From positions 1 through 35,332 of the forward strand of contig JAEYTO010000080.1 in the NCBI GenBank assembly GCA_023433925.1: a stretch of 35,332 nucleotides of DNA, given 5' to 3'. This stretch comes from Pseudomonadota bacterium (GTDB lineage: Bacteria; Desulfobacterota; Desulfovibrionia; Desulfovibrionales; Desulfovibrionaceae). Made by a program: the position numbers and the translations under genes. Every line of letters begins with the position of its first letter. The stretch's first letter is position 1. Below, piece by piece: positions 26,011-34,085 of this stretch. The notes below the pieces were generated by a model, which worked only from the letters and a program-made list of their open reading frames with translations, searched no databases and was not told the DNA's origin.

Positions 26011-27474
26011 TTATTCCTCGTTCTTGTCAGCCTCGGCCCCGGCTTGAGCATCCTGGCCCTGGTCGTCCTTCTCGGCGCCGGAGACGAGCAGCTCGGCTTC
26101 GGCCTCGGCCTCGACCTCGGTCAGGCCGGCAACCCGGTTCAGGGGCACTCCGTCGGCTTCCTCGGTGATGGAGGAATCCGATTCCGCCGGCTGCTCGGCG
26201 GCGGCGATCTCACCCTCGATCTTCTCCTCGGGAGAGGCATAGGCGGATGGCGCGATCAGGCTGATGGCTGCGTGCAGGTCCTTGATCTTGGACTCGCTCA
26301 TGCCGCGGATCTTGAGCAGGGCTTCGTCCTCGGCCCGGGCGACCTCCTCGAGGGTGTCGAAGCCGGCTTCCAGGAACCGCTCAAGGCTGATCTCCACGAC
26401 GTTGGCGACCTGCTCGAGCGTCTGGCGGGCGGCGTGGAGCTCGCCGTATCTGCTTTCGGTGAAGATGTCGATCTTCCAACCCAGGAGCTTGGAGGCCAGC
26501 TTGACGTTCTGCCCCTTGCGGCCGATGGCCAGGGTCAGCTGGTCGTCGGGCACCAGCACCTCCAGGAGGTTCTCCTCGTCGTCCACGGTGATGCGCGAGA
26601 CGACCGCTGGAGACAGGGCGTTGCGCGCGTAGTCGGCGATGTCGGGACGCCAGACCACGATGTCGATGCGTTCGCCGCGGAACTCCTGGACGATGTTCTG
26701 GATGCGCGAGCCGCGGATGCCCACGCAGGCGCCCACGGGGTCCACGTCACGGTCGCGGGACATGACGGCCACCTTGGCCCGGCTGCCCGGATCGCGGGCG
26801 ACGCCCATGATCTTGACCACGCCGTCGGCCACCTCGGGCACCTCGCGGCGGAACAGGGCCGACATGTAGTCGGGGTGCGAGCGCGAGAGGATGACCTGCG
26901 GCCCGCGTCCCTCCTTGAGCACATTGATGATATAGCCCTGCACGCGGTCGCCGCGCTTGTAGCGCTCCTTGGGGATCTGCTCCTCGCGGGGCAGGATGGC
27001 CTCGGTGCGGCCAAGGTTGATGATCCAGCCGGAGCGGTCGCGGCGCTGGATGATGCCGCTGACGATCTCGCCCATGCGGTCCTTGTATTCCTCGTAGATG
27101 ATCTCCTGCTCGGCGTCGCGCATGCGCTGGATGATCACCTGTTTGGCCGATTGGGCGGCGATGCGGCCAAGGTCCTCGACATTGAGCCGGAAGCCGATGT
27201 CGTCGTCCATCTGGACGCCGGGGTCGTGCTTGCGGGCCTCCTCCAGGGATATCTCGGTGTTGGGGTCCTCGACCTCATCCACCACGACCTTGTAATGGAA
27301 GACCTCGATCTCGCCGGTCTCCTCGTTGAAGCTGACCTCTATGTCGAGCTCGTCACCGTACTTGCGTACGACAGAGGAGCGGACGGCCTCTTCCAGGGTG
27401 TCGACGAGGAGATCGCGGTCGATGCCCCTGTCCTTGCTGATCTGGTCGATGGCCTTTCTCAGTTCTGTACCCAT
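26011..27474 (-). CDS. nusA: Transcription termination/antitermination protein NusA
   Basis: 487 residues. The N-terminal RNA-polymerase-binding domain (residues 1-130), S1 domain (EIVSGIIQRRDRSGWIINLGRTEAILP), KH1 (VGACVGIRGSRIQNIV) and KH2 (LAIGRKGQNVKLASKL) are in the normal order. A helix-hairpin-helix-like segment (EEVARAEDEALLKIRGMSESKIKDLHAAI) and a highly acidic C-terminal tail of about 60 residues follow. Located directly downstream of rimP. Confidence 0.97.
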   Translation of the reverse strand: MGTELRKAIDQISKDRGIDRDLLVDTLEEAVRSSVVRKYGDELDIEVSFNEETGEIEVFHYKVVVDEVEDPNTEISLEEARKHDPGVQMDDDIGFRLNVEDLGRIAAQSAKQVIIQRMRDAEQEIIYEEYKDRMGEIVSGIIQRRDRSGWIINLGRTEAILPREEQIPKERYKRGDRVQGYIINVLKEGRGPQVILSRSHPDYMSALFRREVPEVADGVVKIMGVARDPGSRAKVAVMSRDRDVDPVGACVGIRGSRIQNIVQEFRGERIDIVVWRPDIADYARNALSPAVVSRITVDDEENLLEVLVPDDQLTLAIGRKGQNVKLASKLLGWKIDIFTESRYGELHAARQTLEQVANVVEISLERFLEAGFDTLEEVARAEDEALLKIRGMSESKIKDLHAAISLIAPSAYASPEEKIEGEIAAAEQPAESDSSITEEADGVPLNRVAGLTEVEAEAEAELLVSGAEKDDQGQDAQAGAEADKNEE

Positions 27475-27508
27475 GGCGTACCTCCGGTGTGCATGCGGCG
27501 GAAGATCG

Positions 27509-28021
27509 TCATTCTTTGGATTTGCCTTGTGTTTTCTTACTTTCCGCGTACTTCCAGGGGTCGTCCACGACCAGCCTGGCCTTCTTCACATCATCCCAGC
27601 GCAGGTCGAAAACCTTGCCCTCCGCTTCCACCGTCACGGAGTCCTCGCGGACCTCCTTGAGAATGCCCCGAAATTTCTTGCGGTCGCCCAGGGGGACCCT
27701 GGTGCGTATCTCGACCTTCTCGCCAGTGTAGGCCCTCATCTGGGCCGTGGAGAAGAAGGAGCGCTCGAATCCTGGGGAGGAGAGCTCAAGCCGGTACGCG
27801 CCTGGGATGAAGTCCTCCACGTCGAGCACGAGCCCGATGTGCCGGCTCGCCTCGGCAAGCCGCTCCACGTCGATTCCCTGCGGGGATTCCACATAGATGC
27901 GCACGATCTGGCTGCGGCCCTCCAGGGCGAGGTCCACACCCCACAACGACATGCCCATGGGCTCGACCACGGTCCTGGCCACTTGGGTTATGCGTTCAAT
28001 GATCTCGGTTTCGCCGGCCAT
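27509..28021 (-). CDS. rimP: Ribosome maturation factor RimP
   Basis: 170 residues, needed for 30S subunit maturation. Signatures are VVEPMGMSLWGVDL, RIYVESPQGIDVERLAEASRHIGLVLD, YRLELSSPGFERS and an SH3-like C-terminal domain. The ATG has GGAGCGGAAAA just upstream. It is the first protein gene of the operon ending with pnp, and it begins 22 bases after the tRNA-Gly terminator. Confidence 0.95.
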   Translation of the reverse strand: MAGETEIIERITQVARTVVEPMGMSLWGVDLALEGRSQIVRIYVESPQGIDVERLAEASRHIGLVLDVEDFIPGAYRLELSSPGFERSFFSTAQMRAYTGEKVEIRTRVPLGDRKKFRGILKEVREDSVTVEAEGKVFDLRWDDVKKARLVVDDPWKYAESKKTQGKSKE

Positions 28022-28043
28022 TTTTCCGCTCCGCTACGAAAAT

Positions 28044-28067
28044 AAAAAAGTGGACCATGCGGCCCAC
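28044..28067 (-). terminator. Terminator between tRNA-Gly and rimP
   Basis: On the minus strand GTGGGCC-GCAT-GGTCCAC (28067-28050, one G-U pair) is followed by six T residues. It lies 45 bases after the tRNA 3' end and just before rimP, so it probably ends most tRNA transcripts while allowing read-through into the operon. Confidence 0.7.
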
Positions 28068-28111
28068 CTCGAAACGAACGCCCCTCGGGGCTTGAGTTCT
28101 GAGGCTTTGGC

Positions 28112-28186
28112 TGGAGCGGGCGACCGGATTTGAACCGGCGACGTTCAGCTTGGGAAGCTGACATTCTGCCACTGAATTACGCCCGC
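28112..28186 (-). tRNA. tRNA-Gly (anticodon CCC)
   Basis: The minus strand folds as a 75-base tRNA with an encoded CCA end: acceptor stem GCGGGCG/CGCCCGC, discriminator U, D-arm containing AGTGGCAG, anticodon stem TCAGC/GCTGA with loop TTCCCAA (anticodon CCC, plus-strand 28152-28154), and T-arm GCCGGTTCAAATCCGGT. It reads GGG codons. It lies upstream of rimP on the same strand, the position that metY occupies in the E. coli rimP-nusA-infB operon. Confidence 0.95.
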
Positions 28187-28198
28187 TCAAAGACAAAA

Positions 28199-28227
28199 CA
28201 ATCTTGGGATTCTCCGCGAGTTGTCAA
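28199..28227 (-). promoter_or_regulatory. Promoter of tRNA-Gly (and possibly the rimP operon)
   Basis: On the minus strand a perfect TTGACA (28227-28222) is followed after 17 bases by AGATTG, a weak -10 box. The expected start point is a few bases before the mature tRNA 5' end at 28186. The promoter is convincing mainly through its position. Confidence 0.5.
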
Positions 28228-28313
28228 GCTCCTTGGAGCGATCCCATGCCCAACCCGAGGCGAACCTTGGATTTAGGGCACCGTCATGGCTTGCTGCCAT
28301 CTAACAATAGTGC

Positions 28314-28482
28314 ACGCCAAGCGCAAGGGGGGATAGAAAATAATATCTTGGCGCATGCCCTTTGCAACGGATGGGAGAGTGACGCCAAGCGCCTGGCCGA
28401 ACGCGGCGGCCCGCCGGCCTCCCGTCGTGGGCTGGGATACCCGCAAGCCCTTGTAAATCATGGCTTACGGCCGCTTGGCGCA
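28314..28482 (+). promoter_or_regulatory. Four copies of a 7-mer (CTTGGCG/CGCCAAG) upstream of flgF
   Basis: The 7-mer occurs at 28315-28321 (CGCCAAG), 28347-28353 (CTTGGCG), 28383-28389 (CGCCAAG) and 28474-28480 (CTTGGCG), in alternating orientation. The first and third are part of an identical 11-mer ACGCCAAGCGC; the last overlaps the -24 element of the sigma-54 promoter. They look like activator or repressor sites. The region 28187-28518 contains no gene that I can support. Confidence 0.45.
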
Positions 28483-28491
28483 CGGATTGCA
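28476..28491 (+). promoter_or_regulatory. Sigma-54 promoter of the flgF operon
   Basis: TGGCGCACGGATTGCA fits TGGCRC-N5-TTGCW at every conserved position, with GG (28477-28478) and GC (28489-28490) exactly 10 bases apart. The predicted start is about 28501, so the leader is only about 18 bases and begins almost at the ribosome-binding site AAAGGAGG (28502-28509). This is short but workable. Confidence 0.75.
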
Positions 28492-28518
28492 AAACACCGG
28501 CAAAGGAGGTTTCAGCGC

Positions 28519-29352
28519 ATGCAGGAAGCCATCTACAGCGCCGTGTTCGGGGCCCTGTCCAACGAACACCGCATGAATATCATCAGCAACAACTTGGCTA
28601 ACGTGAGCACCACGGGCTACAAGCGCGACGAAGTGACCTTCAAGGACGTGTTCATCCCGTTCGCCCACGACTACATCCTCGACTCCAAGGAGCACTTGCG
28701 CTCCAAGCCGCTGTGGCCCGACGCCGACGTCATCGCCAAGACGCGCCTGTCGGAGCACAAGACCGAGTTCGAGCAGGGCGTTCTGCGCCAGACCGGAGCG
28801 CCCCTGGACTTGGCCATCCAGGGCGACGGCTTTTTCAAAATCCTGACGCCCGACGGAGTGCGCTACACCCGCAACGGCCATTTCAACAAGATGCCCGACG
28901 GTCAAATCGTCGACGGCAACGGCAACCCGCTCCTGGGCACTAGCGGTCCCATCTTCCTGCCCGAGACTGGCGTGGTCGAGGTGGACCAGGCCGGCAACGT
29001 GAGCGCCGGAGGCACGCAGGTGGGCGCCATCGCCCTGGTGCGCTTCGACAACATGCGTGGCGTCATCAAGGATGGCCAGAACCTGTTCAAGCTCTCGGAG
29101 GACTTCAAGGTCAACGAGCTGCCGCTGGCCCCCGGCGAGGCGGAGATAGTGGAAGGGCCGGACGGGACGCCGCGCACCAGGGTCGCCGCGGTTGTCCAGC
29201 AGGGCTACCTTGAGTCCTCCAACGTGGAGATCGTCACCGAGATGGTGCGCATGATCGAGGTCAACCGCGTGTTCGAGGCTTATCAGAAGGTCATGCGCGG
29301 TTCCCAGGACATGGACAGCTCGCTCGTGCGCAGCATGGGCAAACCGGTTTAA
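28519..29352 (+). CDS. flgF: Flagellar basal-body rod protein FlgF
   Basis: 277 residues, a proximal-rod subunit assembled in the periplasm through the flagellar export apparatus. The N-terminal rod motif MNIISNNLANVSTTGYKRDE, the central GDGFFKILTPDGVRYTRNGHF and the C-terminal SNVEIVTEMVRMIEVNRVFEAYQKVM are present. It is similar to, and shorter in the core than, FlgG, which follows. The start at 28519 is fixed by AAAGGAGG nine bases upstream; the frame is open further upstream but has no ribosome-binding site and no homology. Confidence 0.94.
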   Translation: MQEAIYSAVFGALSNEHRMNIISNNLANVSTTGYKRDEVTFKDVFIPFAHDYILDSKEHLRSKPLWPDADVIAKTRLSEHKTEFEQGVLRQTGAPLDLAIQGDGFFKILTPDGVRYTRNGHFNKMPDGQIVDGNGNPLLGTSGPIFLPETGVVEVDQAGNVSAGGTQVGAIALVRFDNMRGVIKDGQNLFKLSEDFKVNELPLAPGEAEIVEGPDGTPRTRVAAVVQQGYLESSNVEIVTEMVRMIEVNRVFEAYQKVMRGSQDMDSSLVRSMGKPV

Positions 29353-29370
29353 CAGCGGAGGATACTCCTC

Positions 29371-30153
29371 ATGATGCGCTCGCTTTGGACGGCCGCCACG
29401 GGCATGGTCGCCCAGCAGATGAACATCGATACCATCTCGAACAACCTGGCCAACGTGAACACCATCGGCTTCAAGAAGAGCCGGGCCGAGTTCGAGGACC
29501 TCATGTACCAGACCATGAAGATCGCCGGCACGCGCACCGAGGGCGGCAACGTGACCCCGGTGGGCATCCAGGTGGGCATGGGCGTCAGGCCCATGACGGT
29601 GCACAAGTTCTTCACCCAAGGCGATTTCCAGAACACGGGCAATCCGCTGGACGTGGCCATCGAAGGCGACGGCTTCTTCCTGGTGGATTTCAACGGCATG
29701 GAGGCCTACACCCGCGCCGGCGCCTTCAAGCTGGACAACGAGGGCAGGATGGTCACGGCCAACGGCTACCGTCTGCAGCCCGAGTTCGCGGTGCCGCCCG
29801 AGACCGTGAACGTCGTCATCAGCGAGAAGGGCCACATGGCCGCCCTGGATCGCCAGGGCAACGAACTGGCCTCCACGGACATCCAGCTCTACACGTTCCA
29901 GAACAACCCCGGCCTCAACGCCATCGGCCGCAACCTGTTCCTGGAGACCGAAGCCTCCGGCACGGCCACGGCGGGCACGCCCGGCGAAGAGAACGTAGGC
30001 ACCCTGGCTCAGGGATTCCTGGAAGGCTCCAACGTGGAGCTTGTGGAGGAAATGGTCGGCATGATCATCGGTCAGCGCGCCTACGAGGTGAACTCCAAGG
30101 CCATCGCGACGTCGGACCAGATGCTCCAGAACGCCATCAACGTGAAGCGGTAG
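29371..30153 (+). CDS. flgG: Flagellar basal-body rod protein FlgG (distal rod)
   Basis: 260 residues, the standard length. Motifs are MNIDTISNNLANVNTIGFKKSRAEFEDLMYQ at the N-terminus, the FlgG-type GDGFFLVDFNGMEAYTRAGAF, and SNVELVEEMVGMIIGQRAYEVNSKAI at the C-terminus. GGAGG lies about nine bases before the ATG. It follows flgF after 18 bases. Confidence 0.97.
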   Translation: MMRSLWTAATGMVAQQMNIDTISNNLANVNTIGFKKSRAEFEDLMYQTMKIAGTRTEGGNVTPVGIQVGMGVRPMTVHKFFTQGDFQNTGNPLDVAIEGDGFFLVDFNGMEAYTRAGAFKLDNEGRMVTANGYRLQPEFAVPPETVNVVISEKGHMAALDRQGNELASTDIQLYTFQNNPGLNAIGRNLFLETEASGTATAGTPGEENVGTLAQGFLEGSNVELVEEMVGMIIGQRAYEVNSKAIATSDQMLQNAINVKR

Positions 30154-30187
30154 CCTCCGAGGGATGGAAGGGAGCGGAGGAGTGTCG

Positions 30188-31171
30188 ATGCTTTCGTGCA
30201 CGGCCATGACCCTGGGCAAGCTGGCCGCCATGCTGGTGGGCGGGGTTGTCCTCATCATCGCCGCCGGGGCGCACGCCGCGGATTGGGGCCTGTCCATCAA
30301 GGCCAGCGCCTGCGCCAAGGGGGACAAGGTTCTGCTCGGGGAGATCGCCGAGCCTTACGGGGCCATTCCCGGCGACACCTGGCGCGATCTCGCGCGCAAG
30401 GAGCTGTGGCCGGCGCCGAACAAGCAGGGACGCTCCGAGGTCATCTCCCGGCGCAGACTGGGCGAGCTTCTGCGCGAGCACCTGGGCGAGCGGGCCGAGC
30501 GCTGCTCCCTGCCCTCGGGCCTCACAGTGCAGCGCGGAGGGGCCATCATCGACAAGCAGGCCATGTATGACCGTGTGTACGAGTTCCTGCGCCCCAAGCT
30601 GGCCCTCATGGGAGGGCGCGCGGAGCTGTCCGGCTTCAATGCCCCGGAGTCCGTGTCCCTGAGCGAGGGCTATTCCCGGCTGGAGATCGAGCTCGTGGAC
30701 AAGCTCTCCGCGGGCAGGGTCAACCTGCGCATCAAGGCCTTGGCCGGAGACGGCAGGCTCGTGCGCCAGGTGGCGGCCAACGTGTTCGTGGATCACTGGG
30801 TGGCCGTGCCCTGCGCCGCCAGGCCCGTGAATCCGGGCGAGACCATCACCCCGGAGCTGGTCACCTTTCGGGAAAAGAATCTGGCTTATTTTCGCGGCCA
30901 GCCATGGGACGGCAAGGGCGGCCCGTGGCGGGTCAAGTGGCCCGTGGGCACGGATCAGCCCCTGATCCGCGAGGCCATCGAGCCCGAGCCTCTGGTGGGC
31001 AAGGGCGCCACGGTGAACCTGGTCTACCAGGGGCGGAACGTGCAACTCGCCACGGCGGCCGAAGCCATGGAGGACGGCGGTATGGGTCAAGTCATCTCCG
31101 TGCGCAACGTCAAGTCCGGCAAGCTCGTGCAGGCAGTGGTCATGAACAAGGACACGGTTGCGGTCCGCTGA
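30188..31171 (+). CDS. flgA: Flagella basal body P-ring formation protein FlgA
   Basis: 327 residues, a periplasmic chaperone for the FlgI P-ring. A signal peptide (MLSCTAMTLGKLAAMLVGGV...AHAA) is followed by an N-terminal domain of low conservation and a C-terminal SAF/ChapFlgA domain (ARPVNPGETITPELVTFREKN, GATVNLVYQGRNVQLAT, VRNVKSGKLVQAVV). It is longer than the about 220 residues of E. coli FlgA because of the N-terminal part. The ATG at 30188 is seven bases after GCGGAGG; a GTG at 30182 is too close to it. Confidence 0.93.
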   Translation: MLSCTAMTLGKLAAMLVGGVVLIIAAGAHAADWGLSIKASACAKGDKVLLGEIAEPYGAIPGDTWRDLARKELWPAPNKQGRSEVISRRRLGELLREHLGERAERCSLPSGLTVQRGGAIIDKQAMYDRVYEFLRPKLALMGGRAELSGFNAPESVSLSEGYSRLEIELVDKLSAGRVNLRIKALAGDGRLVRQVAANVFVDHWVAVPCAARPVNPGETITPELVTFREKNLAYFRGQPWDGKGGPWRVKWPVGTDQPLIREAIEPEPLVGKGATVNLVYQGRNVQLATAAEAMEDGGMGQVISVRNVKSGKLVQAVVMNKDTVAVR

Positions 31172-31200
31172 TGCGCCGCATCCTTCATGGAGGATAGAAC

Positions 31201-31923
31201 ATGCGCTCGCTCGTAATCCTGGCGGCCCTCCTGGCCGCGGCGATCCTGCCGCTGGCGGCTTGCGCCCCCAGCAAGCAGACGCCGACGCCCATGCCGGTGC
31301 TCACGCAGCCCGTGCCGCCGCCGCCCGTGACGCACAACAACCCTGGTTCGCTGTTCGACGCGGGGCAGAACAACCTGCTCTTCGAGGACGACCGCGCGCG
31401 CAGGGTCGGCGACGTCGTGCTCGTGCGCATCGTGGAGACCTCCAGCGGCTCGCATTCGGCCGACACGATCTCCAACAAGGAGTCGGCGAACCAACTGGGC
31501 GTGACGAGCTTCTACGGCAAGAACAAATTCGGGGCCACGCCCTTCGGCCTGCCCAACATGGGCCTGCAAGGCAGGGTGGGCCAGAGCCCCATGGTCGGCG
31601 CCACGACGCTCTCGGAGTTCAACGCCTCGGGCGAGACCTCCCGCGAGTCGGATCTGACGGCGGCGGTGGGCGCGCGGGTCATCCGCGTGCTGCCCGACGG
31701 CCTGCTCCAGGTCGAGGGCTCGCGCCAGATGCGCATCAACAATGAGAATCAGATCCTCGTGGTGCGCGGGTTGATCCGCAGCAGGGACATCGGCCCCGAC
31801 AATTCCATCTCATCGAGCCAAATGGCCAACGCCGAGATCGAGTACTATGGCCAGGGATCTTTGGGCGACAAGCAGGAGCCCGGCTGGATGGCCCGCATCC
31901 TGGACAACGTCTGGCCCTTCTAG
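31201..31923 (+). CDS. flgH: Flagellar L-ring lipoprotein FlgH
   Basis: 240 residues. The lipoprotein signal ends in LAAC (Cys at residue 21), so the protein is anchored in the outer membrane, where it forms the L-ring. Family signatures are SLFDAGQNNLLFEDDRARRVGDVVLVRIVE, VLPDGLLQVEGSRQMRINNENQ and VRGLIRSRDI. Standard size and position. Confidence 0.97.
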   Translation: MRSLVILAALLAAAILPLAACAPSKQTPTPMPVLTQPVPPPPVTHNNPGSLFDAGQNNLLFEDDRARRVGDVVLVRIVETSSGSHSADTISNKESANQLGVTSFYGKNKFGATPFGLPNMGLQGRVGQSPMVGATTLSEFNASGETSRESDLTAAVGARVIRVLPDGLLQVEGSRQMRINNENQILVVRGLIRSRDIGPDNSISSSQMANAEIEYYGQGSLGDKQEPGWMARILDNVWPF

Positions 31924-31943
31924 GGCCGGGGAGCCGAACCGAC

Positions 31944-33071
31944 ATGCGTAGGAACTCTCGTATCACGACCGCCGCGGCGCTGGGCCTGCTCACGCTGGCG
32001 GCGCTGCTGGCCGGGCTCATGGCTCCCGCCGTGGCGCAGGCCACCCGCATCAAGGACATCGCCACCTTCAAGGGCGTGCGCACCAACCAGCTCGTGGGCT
32101 ATGGGCTGGTGGTCGGCCTGGCCGGCACCGGCGACAACCGCGGCTCGCAGTTCACCATCCAGTCGCTCGTCAACATGCTCGAGCGCATGGGTGTGCGCGT
32201 GGATCAGGCGGTCCTCAAGCCCAAGAACGTGGCCGCTGTCATGGTCACGGCCAACCTGCCGGCCTCCTCCAGGCCGGGCGCGCGGCTGGACGCCACGGTG
32301 TCCTCCCTGGGCGACGCCAAGAGCCTGCTCGGCGGCGTGCTCCTGCTCACGCCCCTGCGCGGCGTGGACGGCAATGTCTACGCCCTGTCCCAGGGGCCGC
32401 TCACCGTGGGCGGCTACAGCGTGGGCGGCGAGTCGGCCAGTGCCACGTCCAACATCCCCACCGTGGGCATCGTGCCCCAGGGCGCCACGGTGGAGCGGCA
32501 GGTGCCTTTCGAGTTCAACGACCAGGACACCATGACCATCAACCTGAACATGGCCGACTTCAGCACCACCCAGCAGGTCGTGGAGACCATCAACCGCGCC
32601 CTGGGCGGTCCGTATGCGAGGGCCGCGGACGTTTCGACCATCGACATGGCCATCCCCGAGCGCTTCCAGGGCAACCTGGTGCCGCTCATGGCCTCGCTGG
32701 AGAACTTGCAGGTCTCGCCCGACGCCAAGGCCAAGGTCGTGGTGGACGAGAAGACCGGCACGGTCATCGTGGGCGCCAACGTGCGCCTGAGCAAGGTAGC
32801 CATCTCCCATGGCAGCCTGCAGATCGTCATCTCCGAGGGCGCCGACGTGAGCCAGCCCCAGCCCTTCAGCCAAGGCCAGACCGTGGTCGTGCCGCGGACC
32901 GAGCTGCAAGTCCGCGAGGAGCGCAACAAGCTCGTGCTCATGGAGGGCGCCACGCTCCAGGAACTGGTGGACGGCCTCAACTCCATCGGAGCCACGCCGC
33001 GCGACCTGGTGTCCATCCTGCGCGCGCTCAGGTCGGCCGGCGCGCTTATGGCTGATCTGGAGGTCATCTAG
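31944..33071 (+). CDS. flgI: Flagellar P-ring protein FlgI
   Basis: 375 residues with a cleavable signal peptide (ending APAVAQA). FlgI assembles as the P-ring in the peptidoglycan layer around the rod. Recognised by RIKDIATFKGVRTNQLVGYGLVVGLAGTGD, LLTPLRGVDGNVYALSQGPL and LQELVDGLNSIGATPRDLVSILRALRSAGAL. The ATG at 31944 follows GGGGAGC. Confidence 0.97.
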   Translation: MRRNSRITTAAALGLLTLAALLAGLMAPAVAQATRIKDIATFKGVRTNQLVGYGLVVGLAGTGDNRGSQFTIQSLVNMLERMGVRVDQAVLKPKNVAAVMVTANLPASSRPGARLDATVSSLGDAKSLLGGVLLLTPLRGVDGNVYALSQGPLTVGGYSVGGESASATSNIPTVGIVPQGATVERQVPFEFNDQDTMTINLNMADFSTTQQVVETINRALGGPYARAADVSTIDMAIPERFQGNLVPLMASLENLQVSPDAKAKVVVDEKTGTVIVGANVRLSKVAISHGSLQIVISEGADVSQPQPFSQGQTVVVPRTELQVREERNKLVLMEGATLQELVDGLNSIGATPRDLVSILRALRSAGALMADLEVI

Positions 33072-33072
33072 C

Positions 33073-34041
33073 ATGTCCAATAAGCTCTTTCCCACGCTGG
33101 GAATCGAGGCCCAGAGCCAGGCCGAGCAATCGAACTACGCCAGGCTAGCTTCCCAGGCCCAGACCTTGCGCAGACGCTTCGAGGCCGCGGGCCAGGATGA
33201 ACACAAGCTCAAGGACACCAGCCAGGACTTCGAGGCCATCTTCATCGGCAAGCTATGGGAGCAGATGCGCGCCACCGTGCCCAAGGAAGGCTACCTGCAC
33301 AGCAAGCAGGAGGACTTCTACCTGTCCATGTTCGACCACGAGCTGTCCCGCAAGCTCTCGGCAGCGGGCGGCATCGGCATCGGCGACATGCTCTACGAGC
33401 AGCTCAAGTCGCAGCTCGTGCGGAAAAGCCAGGCCGCCACGCCGGGCGCGCCGGTGGATATCCGGCCGCTGCCCGAGGATGGGCAGGACAAGCTGCGCCA
33501 CAAGGCGCGGGCGGCGACCGCTCCGTCCGAGGCAATGGCCAACCCCGCCGCCTTGTCGCGTGCGGAGCTTTTCCGGCGCATCGACGATCTGGCCCTGGAG
33601 ATCGAGCATGGAATTTCCAGCGGAGCCCAGGAACGTCCAGCCAACTCGCCCTTGCCGAGCATCGACTGGCCCGTGGATGGCAGGACGGTCTCGCAGTTCG
33701 GCTTTCCCAAGCCCACGGATCGCCTGCCGACCGGCGCGAGAAGCGGCATCGAGATCGCCGCGCCGGCCCAATCCAGGGTCACGGCCTGCCTGGACGGCCT
33801 TGTCACGGCCGTCGAGAGCCGGCCCGGCCAGGGCATCGTCGTGGAGATCGAGCACGAGAACGGCCTGCGCAGCGTCTACGGCCACCTGGAGAGCGTGCGG
33901 GTGAGCACGGGCCAGCGGGTGTCGTCTGGCAGAGAAATTGCTCGATTAGCCCCCGAGTACGGCAAAAACGTCCCACGCCTGTATTTCGAGGTCAGGCAGG
34001 GCAACATAGCGCTGAACCCGGAACTTCTTCGCTCGGCCTAG
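33073..34041 (+). CDS. flgJ: FlgJ-type rod-binding protein fused to a degenerate M23/LytM domain
   Basis: 322 residues in two domains. Residues 35-120 are a rod-binding (FlgJ N-terminal) domain: KDTSQDFEAIFIGKLWEQM, DFYLSMFDHELSRKLSAAGGIGIGDMLYEQL. After a linker, residues about 205-320 are an M23/LytM fold (WPVDGRTVSQFG, IAAPAQSRVTACLDGLVTAV, VVEIEHENGLRSVYGHLESV, LYFEVRQGN). The zinc ligands of active M23 enzymes (H and D of HxGxD; HxH of HLHFE) are replaced: the first motif reads RSGIE and the last RLYFE. Only the His of IEHENG remains. The second domain therefore looks inactive. Classical FlgJ carries a GH73 muramidase here instead. The start is one base after the flgI stop, with GGAGG upstream. 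Confidence 0.9.
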   Translation: MSNKLFPTLGIEAQSQAEQSNYARLASQAQTLRRRFEAAGQDEHKLKDTSQDFEAIFIGKLWEQMRATVPKEGYLHSKQEDFYLSMFDHELSRKLSAAGGIGIGDMLYEQLKSQLVRKSQAATPGAPVDIRPLPEDGQDKLRHKARAATAPSEAMANPAALSRAELFRRIDDLALEIEHGISSGAQERPANSPLPSIDWPVDGRTVSQFGFPKPTDRLPTGARSGIEIAAPAQSRVTACLDGLVTAVESRPGQGIVVEIEHENGLRSVYGHLESVRVSTGQRVSSGREIARLAPEYGKNVPRLYFEVRQGNIALNPELLRSA

Positions 34042-34085
34042 GCGGCCAAGCCTGACGGGAGGTCCGGGAGCGCGGGGAGCAGAGA

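Noticed and set aside
28349..28366. Second sigma-54-like site (TTGGCGCATGCCCTTTGCA)
   Set aside because: The GG and GC are separated by 12 bases instead of 10, so it is not expected to bind sigma-54 properly. The shared CTTGGCG is reported as a repeat instead.
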